A stretch of DNA of 64,000 bases from Hypoxylon rubiginosum (GCA_902806565.1 CADCXA010000037.1:248001-312000), one strand, 5' to 3'; numbered from the stretch's first letter, positions 1 through 12,559 are shown. Notes: generated by a model not told the origin, from the letters alone. Program-made: numbers and translations.

Positions 1-1113
1 AATGGCCGTAATGATCCAGAAACGACTGGCGCGAAGACCACATATAGTCTTTTCTCGGGCTCCGGGATTGTTAGGAGAAGGCGACGTTTGCTGTGACGGA
101 CCACTCGCTTGATACGCCGTATCCAACTGTCCTGGGAAGTTTGGTGGACTGTGATTTGGGACATATAGAGGCTGCTCCTCTCTTATATACACTTCCGGTG
201 CGTCATGGGGGGATACCTCCAGACCTGGCTGGTGTTTTTCCATCGACAAAGCGCGTTTTGAAGAACGACGAGAACCGGCGCTGGGCATAAGAGAAGAAAA
301 TGTGGTGGCTAAATAATTTGTCCACCTATTTAATTCGAACTCGCGGTTACTTGTTATCGTAATATCTCACTATCCAATTCAGCTGATCGTTTCGTCCTAC
401 ATTTTTCATGATATATTTGCCTTGGCAGGTGAGATGTTGTAGGGTATCTAACGTAATGGGTTTCATCCTTCTGTGGCTGCAAGAGTCATGATCATGACAG
501 ACAAGACATGCTTCCAAATATAGACTCCTTGATTTTGGATGCATCGGTTACCAATTGGGAAAGCCGACATACTTACCTCCTAGGTGTTTGAGCCGCTGAT
601 GTCCCTGTAGTAGCTAGGTCAAATAGAAGCAAATGTTTTAGAAATTATATTAGACACATCGCCGTGCCGGACATCATAACGAGTATGCAGCTTCTCCGCG
701 GCATTCTACACGGCGGCTAGTGCTAGCTTTCGGCGTGTAGTTGTACGGGGGCATATTGGAACGGCCCCCGTGACGGGTCGTCCCGATCTGGCACGGCACC
801 GAACTACCCGCCGTCTATGAGGCCAATGCCTTGACCGAAACATCTTGAATGATGTTATGCAGCCTAGAGATTTATAAGCAATGCATTGAGATATGCAGTC
901 AGGAACTCGACGTTACTGATTGCAGCTTTACGAATACTAGAAAGGAGCTGCGTCAATGGGGAATTCGGAGGTGTCGACTGGCCGTAGACCAAGTGACCGT
1001 AATAGAATTGAGGTTTAATCTTGTTTAGAGTTGCTCAGGATGTCGTGAAGCCGTACAGAAGAGGTGCGCTGTAGCTTCGAAAAAGAAATTTGACACCCTC
1101 TACCTAAGAAAGA
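1..1113. other. Gene-free stretch at the left edge
   Basis: No open frame here has the length, codon use or splice context of a fungal gene. The longest frame (93-290) starts at GTG and resembles no family I know. The sequence is moderately AT-rich with many scattered stops on both strands, consistent with ordinary intergenic or long-decayed DNA. Confidence 0.5.
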
Positions 1114-1314
1114 CTTATAATATGTTTTAATGCAACAGTAATTCAACATGTCCCGGGCTGCCGCTAACGCCGTGACTGTACTATCTGTCCTTCGTTGATG
1201 GGTATGGAAGGTAGTGGCCTAGTTGGTTAGCCTTGGAATGTTACCTTTTTTTTTTTTTTTAAAAAAAATCTTTTACTGTGGTTGCTTGTAGGTTCGAATC
1301 CCCCAGGTGACACC
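1114..1314 (+). repeat. Pol III-type short repeat, copy 1
   Basis: One of three copies in the window. A stretch of about 108 nt (1138-1245) is identical in all three. It contains a box A-like motif TGGCCTAGTTGG at 1215-1226 and a perfect box B, GGTTCGAATCC, at 1291-1301. Between them lies a small nested hairpin (GGTAG pairing with GTTACC, and GGC with GCC inside) followed directly by a long T run and then an A run. The two boxes are about 65 nt apart. The flanks do not pair into an acceptor stem, so this is not a normal tRNA. It may be a tRNA-derived SINE or a small Pol III RNA; the T run would be expected to stop Pol III before box B. Confidence 0.7.
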
Positions 1315-3624
1315 TTTTTTTTAATACCTAATATTTATAATCGCCTAGATATTTATATTTTTTATAATAAATAAACAATTTACCTACCTATTTTAAAGTA
1401 TTTGTATCAACTCTACTAATTTACTCATTAAGGTCTGCTTGAATTGCTTGTCATAAGATTCATATCACCGGTACTCAATCAAGGAAGTGGTAGATTCCTA
1501 ACTGTCTCAGTATGTTTGAGAGCGTTCTTTTTTAGTTATACGGCTTGGCACAAGCGACATCGTTCCATGCCAAATGGTAAAATAGAGAGATGTTTGGAAC
1601 ATCCTTTATTCCAAGTCGCTTCGCTTCACCACTAGCTGATACTCCAGCCGGGCTAGTTCCCTATTCCCAGTGTCGCTACCCCCGACCCCCTGGACGTCGG
1701 ATTAGATAAAATAATGGGCTAGTTGGATTAATTTTGATGATGGGGGAAATTAAGTGTATACACAAGTTCTGCATGGTAGTAGCCCTCTTGTTTAAATTCG
1801 CCGATGTCTTGCTCCATAGAATTTACTAGTTTGTTCTGTTCACTTCAGCCGCTTCGGCCGAGTAAATTCTCGTCAGGGGTTGCTACCAGCCTCCTACCAC
1901 AGCTATAGTTGGCAAGACTAGGTGGCATTAAGAACTAGGCGTCTTCTACCCCAAACAAGAGATTGGTTGATCTAGAAGGATGGCTATTTCTTGGCTACCT
2001 AGCGACTAGAGTAGTTCTAAATAAGAACCCTAGAACTTTATGCCGCGCTTTTAGATGTTTTTTCTATTTGTGTAATCGAGTAGGGTGAGCAAGAGCGTAA
2101 GTCTCCTTAAAGTGACGATACTAGGTGGTCTAGCTTAAGAAGCTTTTCTACATAACGGAAGGCACAAGTATGAGTTTAAACAAACTACCTTTCCTACATT
2201 CCATTCCTCTAACAAGATATATATGCATTATGCTACTCTTGGATAACGAAACGTAGCTCAACATCTGGATGTAAATCTCCGACAGGGGCATGTGTCAGCC
2301 TTAATATCCCCGGTACATCCGTACAATAGGGTCTATACCTCGCTTGTTTCTAGGAACCTTTCCAACAAGGGGATAGCCTCAGTTCCGGAAGTCCTTCCCC
2401 TAGTAGAACCCCTTTTTGTTTCGGCTCCGAGACTGCACTGATCAATCAAATCACATAGCGTGACTAGAATCTGCTACTTTGAAAACCATCGCTGTCTAGT
2501 TGTGGGTCGCCAAATTCAATGTGTACCTCGTAGGGTCACATTTGGAATCTCAGTTTGAATACCTACCTAGGTAGACGACTCAATATTAGGTAGTAAAGAG
2601 TGGAGTTGATATTAGAGAAAAGATATACGAGGATCGTTATTTCATTTGGCTCAACATATGAAATAGTGACGAGTTTAAAGTTCAGCCGATCAGAAACTTC
2701 CATTATAAATACCCACAGAACTTGCCATATCAAGTAAGCACGCGCAATAGACGCGCGAGATAGATCCAAGACTACCTAAGTGACGAGAAGGGGGAATTTT
2801 TTTATGCTCACCTTAGGTTAGGTACCCGTAAGCTGCCCAACAATATTCTACTACGATCCTGTACTATCATGTACTGTCAAGCCCCTTGTAATCAGTTAAT
2901 CGTAACGCGCTAAAGAAGCCATCATGATCTCCTAGTCTTGGTAAACGTGAATCGCCTACTTATCTAAGCCGATGGTTATCAAAAAGACGGCTCGCCCGAG
3001 CGTACAGGCATACGAAACCGAGACCAATAGCACGGTATTATGTATGTAAACCTGAAGACTTGAGCAGTTGGATGGCCTGACCTGCCCGACTCGTCTGGAT
3101 CTTGGTACGGGAGCAAGGATGATCCACGAACCCTTAGGTCGCCCAGCACCAAGCTTTTCTACTTTGGAATATACTTTGAGCTATTAAGACAGCTAGCGTC
3201 AATGCCGACCACTGACAGGAAAGGCCCTAGACGTACAGATGGTGCATGAGCCGTCGAACGCTTGGTCCCCTTTAGCGACTAATAATACGACGCCGTCTTC
3301 GATTAGCTGCGATATACCCCATATTTTCTCTGTAGATCAGGAGATCTAGGTTCACAGCGACAGCAATGCATACCTGGGTATATATTAAAATGTCCGGGTT
3401 CACCATCGATTGGCCGTCATCCCGCACCGTCATGTCTTGTTGACTTGATGTAACATTGATAAACTACCTACCTACCCCAGGGTCCAAGGTACGGCCCTCG
3501 CAACCTCCAGAATATCGTATCACGAATCGTACTGGAGTCCGTTCTATTCCATTGTTCGTTCGTTGGCATCGAAATTCGCCATAGTCAGATAGTGCTCTGT
3601 CGAACAGAGCCTTGACTGCCTGCC
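1315..3624. other. AT-rich gene-free stretch
   Basis: No supported gene. The sequence is stop-rich on both strands, with poly-T/A stretches at its left end and a TACCTAGGTA-type palindrome near 2566. A minus-strand open run of some 35 codons around 1745-1850 is too short to assign. It could be an old transposon remnant, but no domain can be named. Confidence 0.4.
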
Positions 3625-4979
3625 ATGTCGACGACTGGAGCGGTTGATCAGACCCAAATCACAATACTCCTTGGAGTATCAACGGCGTTGACATGTATCA
3701 CAAGTAAGAACTTATTAGACGTCTCTTCCTCTTTGTATTTGAAACTGATATTGAGTACGAACAGCTATCTTGGTCACCCTGCGGGTCTGGATTCGATTTT
3801 TCCTCCTGAAGAAGGCCGGTATGGACGATTACATGGCCATCGGCGCTCTGGTATTTCAAACAGCTCAGCATTAAAATCAACACACACTAACAATAGAAAG
3901 ATTTTCACGATCGGCTACCTCGCGGTTCTCTATCTAGGAAAAGAAAATGGCATGGGGTCTCCCATGGGAGTCTTAACCCTCGATGAAATGGAGACACTTC
4001 TCAAGGTAGGGCTTATCCAACTGACGGATGTGTTAATTCACGATACTAACGGGAAAGCAAGATAACTTTCTCCATCGAAATCATGTACTACGCGATCATA
4101 GGATGCGTTAAATCGTCCATCATCTTCATGTACGATAGATTTGGTATGTCGCTGGTAGGATGTATCTCTAGGTACGATTTCAGAACTGATCCAAATCGTT
4201 AGCCGTATCAAACACGATGAAAAGGCTATGCTTGTCGACCAACATTCTTTTTTTAGTATTCTTCATCGTCTGTATCGGAGTAGTTGTCGGCCAATGCAGG
4301 CCGCTCGAAAAGGCCTGGGCCCTTACCCGTTTCGTAGAGGGTAGCTGTATCGACACGACAGAATTCTTTTACTGTGAGTCTACGGCCCAATTTCCTTATA
4401 ACTTATTGGTTATGTAGGCTAACGATACTCTAGTCACATCTGGCTTCGGCATTCTTATGGACTGTTGGATTCTTGGACTTCCGGTACCCACCCTCAAGCA
4501 TCTTCAGATAACACGGCGTTCTCGACACGTCCTATACGGTGTCTTCGGTATTGGTATCCTCGCGACTGCCTTTTCTTGTGCCCGACTGTACTCCATCAAC
4601 ACATACACCAAGGCCGCTGACCCCTTCCGCGATTCTATTTTGGTATGCCCCTTACGCTCGCCTCCCTTAAAAATCCTGTCCTAACCTATAACAGGTAAAC
4701 GTGTGGTCCATGGTCGAAGTCAACATTGCAATTTGGTGTGCATGTGCCCCTGCGCTGAAGCCAGTATTTTCTCCAGGTCGATTTCTTGACAGCCGAAAGC
4801 AATCGAGCCGCAACTACCACAGCTTGAATATCCCCGGCGCCTCGAAGGGCATCGACGGTTCGACTTCACAATCGCATATCATTCACATGAACAGCGGCAA
4901 CCATTCGACGTCGCTCAGGGGGTCTTCCCAAGGCGGTGAGGATATTGAGCTGGAACGCCCTCGACCGGCCCATGTTTGA
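3625..4979 (+). CDS. Rhodopsin-domain (Pth11-like) integral membrane protein
   Basis: Seven exons join in frame to 338 residues: 3625-3703, 3765-3850, 3901-4005, 4062-4143, 4203-4373, 4434-4642 and 4695-4979. The introns are 50-61 nt with GT-AG ends, most with a CTAAC-type branch site. The joined protein shows the fungal rhodopsin-domain layout. An N-terminal membrane helix runs into WIRFFLLKKAGMDDY (the RxxxKxxGxDDY region), then paired helices, then a helix ending VVGQCRPLEKAW, GSCIDTTEFFYFTSGF and ILMDCWILGLPVP. A further helix, VNVWSMVEVNIAIWCACAP, precedes a hydrophilic, acidic cytoplasmic tail. About seven membrane segments are visible. Family members sit in the plasma membrane; Pth11 senses host surface cues, but most relatives have no assigned ligand, so the role here is unknown. 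The gene stands alone between gene-free flanks. Confidence 0.88.
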
Positions 4980-6490
4980 GGACCGATCCTAATACTAAAA
5001 AAAGAAAAAGAAGAAAAATTATGTTTAATACGATATACTACGTTATATAAAAGAAGGGAGACTCACGTCGGACTGTGCAACCAAAAATGGCACTTGCTAA
5101 TCGTGGAGTTATGTCTTTCTGGCTTGTCTTAGGTGTCATATGGCGACTCTAATACTTCTGATCCCTGCTAGAGCTGGGATCCGAATGGGTTGAGGTCATA
5201 CCTATGGTTGACTGCCAAGTCCCTTCAATGGATAATACAAGCTTTCATCGCTACAATTTGTTCGGAAAACTTGGTCGGAAAGGGGTGCGGCTAATAAAAA
5301 GACGGTTCTTCTGGAAACTTTTACGGCCTGAGTTACCTGGTGTACGAGCGAAAATGAAGGTAATAACTAATCAAATTGAATCAAGTAAAGGGTCGTCAGA
5401 TGAACAAGAGCCATGAAGTGGCTGATGCACTATACCATCATGTCGACTTCATAATTAGCAATCGCCGTAGCCAAGGAGCATGCAGACTCCATTTCCTAGA
5501 AGCTGCGCCATTTACAGAGTGCTAGTAGAGTATTTCTTGAGCCAGTTGGGAACCCATCTTTAGATAGTCGCATAGAAGCCGCAGGGCGAACCAAGATGTG
5601 ACACCCATTAAGAGATCCCAGATGTCATTTACAAGCTTTAGTATATTACTAGCTACGTGACCCGTTCTTCGGCCGGGAAAAGGGGGTTTCCTATCGCGAG
5701 CTTCCTTACGCCACAGATAAGTCTGAGCTTTGAAAGCTCTGATTGGCTAGCCACACCTACGTGCACTGATGATGAATTCTTCGTAGAATCAATTGATCTT
5801 TTCCACCACCGCTTAAAAAAATTAATAATTAGTGTAATTCGATAGAGCTTGTTTTGCGTGACCTTTTCACATTATTTGCACCTTAAAAAGCCTTGTTACG
5901 ATAGAATTGCAAAGGAAAAGGTCGAAAAGTGCAGGGCAATTCTAAGTATTTAATTGGCCGGTGAAATTGTGGCAGTACTAATGAAATAAAGAGAAGTTGA
6001 TAAGGTTAAGAGTCTAAGTTTTGAAGTCCTGTTCTAAGATGGAGATCAGCTGATTAGGTAAGCAGGGGCTCAGAGAGCTCCGCTTACGTAACACGGTTTT
6101 CAACAACCACATCTAACGAAGCCATCAGTGGTCAGACCAATGATTAAAGGTAGTAGGGTAGAGCTTAGGTCGGAGGGCACTCTAGGTTAGGACATAATAT
6201 AATCTAAGAATTAGTATTAGGTATACTCTAACTACCTAGTTCTTCATAAAGACAACACAGGCTACATTATGTACTTGTACCTTCAACTTCTATGGCAAAT
6301 TAAGGGGCAAACTGTGAATAGCTTCAAGTTAGGGACCTAGATAGGTACCCAGCCCAGGTACCCAGCAAGAAATATTTAATTAGGAAAAAATTATAGACAT
6401 GAAAACATTGCTAGCTGACCTCACTGCTTAAAAAAAATCTTTGCGAACACTCTGTAAATAGCGTGAGTGGGGAAAAAAAGAAAAAAAAAA
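4980..6490. other. Gene-free stretch
   Basis: No supported gene. Short open frames (5204-5416, 5657-5845) have no recognisable product and no splice partners. The right half is AT-rich with short poly-A runs leading into the minus-strand copy of the Pol III-type repeat. Confidence 0.4.
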
Positions 6491-6678
6491 GTGTCACCTG
6501 GGGGATTCGAACCTACAAGCAACCACAGTAAATTTTTTTAAAAAAGGTAACATTCCAAGGCTAACCAACTAGGCCACTACCTTCCATACCCATCAACGAA
6601 GGACAGATAGTACAGTCACGGCGTTAGCGGCAGCCCGGGACATGTTGAATTACTATTGCATTAAAATATATTATAAGC
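6491..6678 (-). repeat. Pol III-type short repeat, copy 2
   Basis: Inverted copy of the element at 1114-1314. Read on the minus strand, the 108-nt core is identical to copy 1, apart from single changes just upstream (tgcaatag against tgcaacag). The downstream 41 nt with box B (6503-6513) also match copy 1. The box A-like motif is at 6565-6576. The run between the boxes is shorter here (T6 then A7 on the minus strand), so length variation between copies is concentrated in the T/A run. No target-site duplication could be recognised by eye. Confidence 0.7.
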
Positions 6679-7877
6679 CTTACTTTAGGTAGGTAGGTAA
6701 GCTAGTGCCAGGACCGTCATGCGAAAATCACCAGGCCAGCTAATAGTCCACCCTACAGCTCGAGAGATAGTTTGCGGCAAGTAAATAAATACAGCCCTGT
6801 CAATTCGGTTGTATGACAAGATTGTCGGGTGTCCGTCCAGCCTTTTGGTCATGATCCCCTGGGAAGCTGTCACGAAAATTGACGTACTTATCGATGAGAC
6901 GTCGTAATATGGCATATGTACCTATATATAGCATATATCCTGTGGCGGAACCGTGTAGTCTTTATAAGGGATGAGACAAGAATATAATAGATACTAGTAG
7001 GTATCTTACCTCTGCCTCCTCGTATAACGACATCGCAATTACTACATACTTTAGTTCGCATTGCGATAAAGACGATCGCATTGAGCTGATTTGGGATTAT
7101 TCATACTACATGTACGTATTAAAGGCCATTATTTTTGTACACAGGCGAATGATCCAGAATATGGAGGAAGCCCCTTAATGATCGTGTGGCTCTTTGACCG
7201 TAAGAGGCCGCCTTTCAAGTAGTATTCACATCTCCTAAACAAACATACCACTTGCTTTACATGTGCCGTTTGCAAATTTAAGCAATGATAATTAATCTAG
7301 TAAAGACATATAAATCCCTGAAGCCCTTACGGCTTCACCTATATTATAAAATTTATCCTAGTTATCCATTTCGGTTGTAACTGTTTCTTTCTATATTATA
7401 TAGTGGAATTCTTCACCATATGCCTAGTTTCTGATATCATCCCGTGATGATACCGTAAGTAAGCTCACATGGGCTGAATTATTTATAGACGTCGGATTGG
7501 TTATATAACACATAATTTTCCTAACCAAAGGAATATCAAGGCGCATCTACTAGCGATCTTTACTGCTAGGATGGAAGCGAGTAACTACTAGTGATTTCAG
7601 AAAAGTAGCTGCTTATCAAAAGATAAGCTGGGTTTTATGTCGGTTTCAATGATAGATTTATTGCACAAGTATCCCGGGCTATAGGCGCGTTGCTGTATTC
7701 TTTCCACGCGACCAGCGATTACACCACGCGTTGCCTGGCAGTCATTGTTCACGTCGCCCTTAGGAGTAGATTGAAGTCCACTTAATCATATCTACCACCA
7801 GCATTCGCGACAAAAGTTCAGAAACAATCTTTAAGCCATTAACAACGCATTCGCATTCGACCAGCTACATCGCAACC
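6679..7877. other. AT-rich gene-free stretch
   Basis: No gene is supported. The sequence is AT-rich with stops in all frames. The last 100 bases are presumably the promoter and leader of the small gene starting at 7878. Confidence 0.4.
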
Positions 7878-8445
7878 ATGTGTTGGATAAGACCAGTCTA
7901 TTTCTCATGCAACCATGAGGACAGTATGTACAATCCAGAGTTATTTTCTCCTTCTGGTCTCTCTCTTTTACTTCAGGGTCCGCTAAGCGCTCCACTCGAA
8001 ACATCACACAGTCGCCCAATCCCCTATGTAGTTTTTATTAACTCTTGTCGCTGTAGTGAACGTCACGCCTCCGAGACCGCGCACGCCCTGTCCGCACGCT
8101 ATTCTCAGGGGCTCCGCCGCCAACCCAATCTACTGCGGCCTCGCCTTATGCGGGCGCAGATCACTTAGGGATACAGACGAGAACATATACCGCGACGGGC
8201 CGTGTGTCCGATGTGAGGAGAAGGGTCTTCGATATGGCCTAGACAAAGACTGGGACAAGTTCGTGAAGCAAAACGTATTCAAAGTCACCACGTCGGAGAT
8301 GCTCTTCTACATGAAGCAACGAGAGGCGATATTCGAAGACCCTGATACCCATTACTGGGATTGGGACCAGATGCATAGCATCTTACTCGAGAAGTGCAAG
8401 CAAGATATCGAGGCGAAGTACAGCACAAATAGGGCTGTAGATTAG
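7878..8445 (+). CDS. Small Cys-containing protein, possibly zinc-binding
   Basis: Two exons (7878-7923 and 8057-8445) give a 144-residue protein. The donor GTATGT follows codon 15 and the acceptor CTGTAG completes an ATG codon (A|TG), keeping the frame. The N-terminus MCWIRPVYFSCNHED resembles the start of many short fungal hypothetical proteins (MC...Y..F.CGH). Paired cysteines follow in TPCPHA, YCGLALCG and GPCVRCEEKG, spaced as if to bind zinc. The C-terminal half is charged and helical, with a WDWDQM segment. I do not recognise a named domain and the function is unknown. The intron (133 nt) is longer than usual; an alternative with two shorter introns would change the middle of the protein. 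Confidence 0.5.
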
Positions 8446-8632
8446 GAGGTTGAGGCATAATCCTCACGAAGTTCGACACACAAACGGCATCCTACGTGTA
8501 CCCAAAATCACCGCCATCGATAAATACCAAGGTTTTTCGAGAGGTAGTTACTAGAGAGACAAGATATCTCGGATAATATATGATACCCGTGTTTGGTACT
8601 CTTAGACTTTACCATCCCAATATCCACCTAGG

Positions 8633-10509
8633 TTAGTTTTCGCACTTGAACGAATTCCAATCGTTCGGATCGCCACCACGGAACTTGGCAGTCTGTGGCC
8701 ATGGACACAGTTTGCTAGTCTTCCCCTTCAGCTTCTTATCCGCAGGGTCAGTTCCTAATATCGCGGCCGGTGGCTGTCCTGTTTCAACCCATTGCACAAC
8801 CGCGTCGAGCGCATGCCAAGTACCGGGGACCTGAGGGTAGTTTGTTGCCGAACCGCAATGGCCACCACCCGGTATCATGAATAATCGAAACCAGTCACTC
8901 ACGTCGCCACCGAAGAAGTCCTCGATCTGGCCAAGATGTTGTATTGGCCATGTCGCAGCATTGTAAGGATCAGACCAGCCTTGAAATACGACCATCTTGG
9001 CTCCCGTCGCCTTCAACACGGATAGATCAGGATTAGTTTCGTCAATGAGTGCGCCTACTCTCACATCGACCGCGTCTACATCTGTTCCCCAGTTAAATGT
9101 TGAGGCGTCGTACGACAGGTTATTGAAAAGCATATTTTGCAGAATCGGAATGGAGAAAACTTGTGCTAGATATCCTTCTTGGGACATCCATTCCGTCTCG
9201 CTTCCAAGCGAAAATCCTGGATACAGCGAGATATTTGATCGAAAATCGACGGGACCCAGGTAGATCTTTTGGGCCGTAGAGACTTGAGCGGGTGTAAGGC
9301 ATGTCGACGGATTCGTGTCTGAAGATTTGCACTGTAATGACGAAATGTCGAAGTCACATAATAGGGGGTTTTCGAGAACGCCGTCCTTAACTCCATCAAT
9401 GGTGTCACATTTTTCAAGAACGGTTTGGGTAACAAGGTCGAGTACAGTTTGAGGCAAGTTCGAGCCCTAAAGAAATTAGCTGTGAGACGATGTAGAAGTG
9501 ACTAGTTTTCCTCCTTTACTTGCCTGGGTCATTTGAGAGTTCCACAAGAAAGACAGCGCTAAATGGGAATCTGGTGTATGAAAAAAAAGGGCGTCTATTA
9601 GTAATTTGTTGCCTTACATTCTAGAGGATTCGCGATCTTTCTAGGATGATGTCTAGCCAGACTTGAAATTCAAGGGAACAAAGATAACGGTTTACATACT
9701 GCGAAAAGGTCAGCTATGATTAGCCGGACATGGAACGAAATTTTGAGAATTAGGATTGAAGATAAGAGTATGATGCATACCACCAATTGCCAGGACATCC
9801 TACCACAATGCCATCAAACAAATTGGGATGAAATTGTGCAAGAGCGAAACCTTGGGCACCCCCAGTTGAACAGCCTTCGTAATAGCTGTACTTTGGAACA
9901 TTTTTGTAGAATGCCGTCGTGATTTTTTTCGCAGCTGGGGTAATAAATGCAATGGAATTGTGTATCCACGCTTTCACCTGGTCCTCGTTGTGCATGTACG
10001 GTAGGTAGACACCGGGTGCACCATTGCCACCATTGTTCATTGCAGCTAAGTGACCCGAGTCACCGCCCGCCACCGCAAACCCTTTGTTCAGGTTGCGTAT
10101 TACGTCGCCCTCAGCAATAGTGCCTGCCATGCCGCCGTTGCCTGTGACAAATATTAGCGTGACTCCTTTTATCTACGGGCAAAGGTAGCGCAATTCTCAT
10201 ACCAACTACCAGAAATCTTCCATTATATTTCTCTGTCGATGGGAGCCACAACTCAAAGATGACCGAATTGCTTCCTGCGTATGGGACATTTCCAAACAAA
10301 CGGCATACCGGGACTGCATTAAGAGTGCCGCTGATATTGACAGCATTCTCTCGGGTATAGCTTGAGTTCAGGATCGTCACATCGGTGTGACCTATCTTCT
10401 GGAACGAAGAGGCGAACTCTGAACAGTCCTCCACCCTCCAGGAAGCACCACACTTCGAAGCGTGAATTGGAACGGTAAGAAGGCATCCTAGCATTATCTT
10501 CGACCTCAT
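8633..10509 (-). CDS. Tannase / feruloyl esterase family protein (one junction out of frame)
   Basis: Secreted-type esterase acting on plant phenolic esters. Exons on the minus strand are 10509-10203, 10141-9781, 9570-9524 and 9466-8633. A short hydrophobic N-terminus suggests a signal peptide. The catalytic residues of the tannase family are all present: the serine in GCSTGG (exon 2), the aspartate in GWSDP and the histidine in GGGHC. The cysteines next to Ser and His form the CS-D-HC disulphide typical of tannases and feruloyl esterase B. The first intron (10142-10202) is canonical. The third (9467-9523) has a GC donor (GCAAGT). The second junction, between GNWW and SHLALSFLW, does not work: every GT donor tried leaves a remainder that gives a stop or the wrong frame, as if one base were extra. 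The gene is either recently broken or has an unseen mini-exon. Confidence 0.8.
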
Positions 10510-12392
10510 GTTGAACGGAGACCTAAGGATCGGACTGGAGACAAGGTGTCTACCGGGTCAAAGAAATCTAGGACGAAATAAATCGATCAAATCAGTTCTT
10601 TAATGATCTATAGTTAGCAATATTTTAACCATCCAATTTCGAAGTTGGAGGCCTCGAGGGGTAAAAGATTGTTGAGACTTAACCTAGGTGTGACAGTCCC
10701 TCAGCAATTCGAGTTACGCAAGCTGCGATAGAAAACGCCTGCCTGTATGTATATGTATTCAAGTCGGCTTGATGTACCTATCTAGGTACATAATATTTCC
10801 GTTCAGGAAATGGCACCAACTAATAGCAATTGCTCTTTGGCCAATCGGCGACTTCTCATTTCTCAAGATGCCCCGACGCGGAGAAATGCCGGTGCAGAAT
10901 GCTCCGAGCCAAGATCCGGGGTAATTCGGTCCAACATGGAAGTGAATCAGGACTTTGACAGCTGGTAGCACCTGAACTCAACCTCCTTCAAGCCTTTTAC
11001 AGCTGCTTCGAGTTGTCAGTAACACCACAACTCTCATTACTATACGGATAAATACCGGTCGCAATTATAGTATTATAAATTACTAAAATTTGTTACTAAT
11101 ATCTTTGACTATAGGAAGAAGATAAGAACGAAATAACAAGGTTTTGGGACAAGGTACCAATGAGGAGTTCTATACGCACTGTAATCTGGAATAATTGCCC
11201 CTGTATTTTAGAGTGACTTTTACACTAAAAGGCCTGTGGCGTCTTCGGCTGGTCCCAGTTGACTTCGCTCCCAGCCATCTCTACGTAAATCATTGTTTAT
11301 TATATCTTTGGGTTGGATGATATCATCAACGTCCCCCCGATCTGATGTACCGGGGACTTCCTTATCAGAATCATTCGAGCTCTACCCAAGACATACTGAG
11401 CATTCCCTCTCCCTGTATAATCATGTATACCTAGGTACATAGGTAAGTTTCCAAGCGTAAGAATACTCTATGGCAATTCATCTTGCACTGCCCGTTACAA
11501 GCTATGCTGAGAGAATAATTTTATAGTCATAGAATGTTATGAAGTGACACAAATATCGATATCTCGTAAGGTTCATGATACTAAAGGGTGCGGAGATACC
11601 ATTGCATCTACATGCCATACGAATAGGGGGTTAGGCAACTACGCAATGCCATCCATATAATAATTACATTAGATATGTTCTTCTTAGGTGGGGGTCGCCT
11701 TTAACTTTCACTGGCTACCTCTGAATAGATGCATAGGTAGTTATCGTACCTAAAATTTAATGTTATCCACCAAAGGTAAATATAGATGGTTATGGCCTCT
11801 TATTGTCTATTACCTGTCCCGACCTCGTATATTTCCCTCGAAACCGATACCCAGGTAATCGTACGTAATAGTGAGAAGTGATCGACCTACAATTGTATCT
11901 TAGACTACCATGGGCAGCACACGGCTGCGGTCACTATTGAACATGAAAATACGCCATCTTCCTTTACCAGTTATCGATTTCTACGATATGAGCGAACCAT
12001 TATTCAACGCGTTTGATTGGTAATTGAACAGTCATGATGTTCCTGAGAAAGTATTCTCAATAGTTTGTCTTAGTCGTGCTATACTATAAGTATCATAAAT
12101 TATGTAATATTTATAATCGAAGTCCGAAACTGGGACCTGATAGATGACTCTCAAAAATACTGAATTCGTAAATGAGAAATGATGGGAGACAGGTTTCCGT
12201 AGTATGGTGCATAAGTGTACCTACTGGGTACCTTTTTATAAGAATACCTAACACATAGTCTTAGCATGTAGCAGTGTCAGCTGAACTTGGGGCCCAGTAT
12301 CGTGAAGCCAGTGACATAGAAAGTGGTGTTGACGCAGTGAATACATCGTATGTATACATGCATGTATTATACCCCCAATCTAAAGTAAGGCA
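10510..12392. other. AT-rich gene-free stretch
   Basis: No supported gene. The part next to 10509 should hold the esterase promoter. CCTAGG-type palindromes occur near 10685 and 11430. The remainder has no open frame of useful length. Confidence 0.4.
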
Positions 12393-12559
12393 TATAATAT
12401 GTTTTAATGCAGCAGTAATTCAACATGTCCCGGGCTGCCGCTAACGCCGTGACTGTACTATCTGTCCTTCGTTGATGGGTATGGAAGGTAGTGGCCTAGT
12501 TGGTTAGCCTTGGAATGTTACCTTTTTTTTTCTTCCCTGTAAGTTGCATGTTCGAATCC
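12393..12559 (+). repeat. Pol III-type short repeat, copy 3 (divergent 3' part)
   Basis: The upstream and core segments match copies 1 and 2, with one or two changes near the 5' end (tgcagcag), through the box A-like motif at 12492-12503 and the hairpin before the T run. After the T run (about 12523-12531) the sequence differs from the other copies. A box B-like GTTCGAATCC is still present at 12550-12559, in other flanking sequence. The copy lies about 220 nt upstream of the start codon of the unrecognised gene at 12779, so it may sit in that gene's promoter. Confidence 0.65.
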
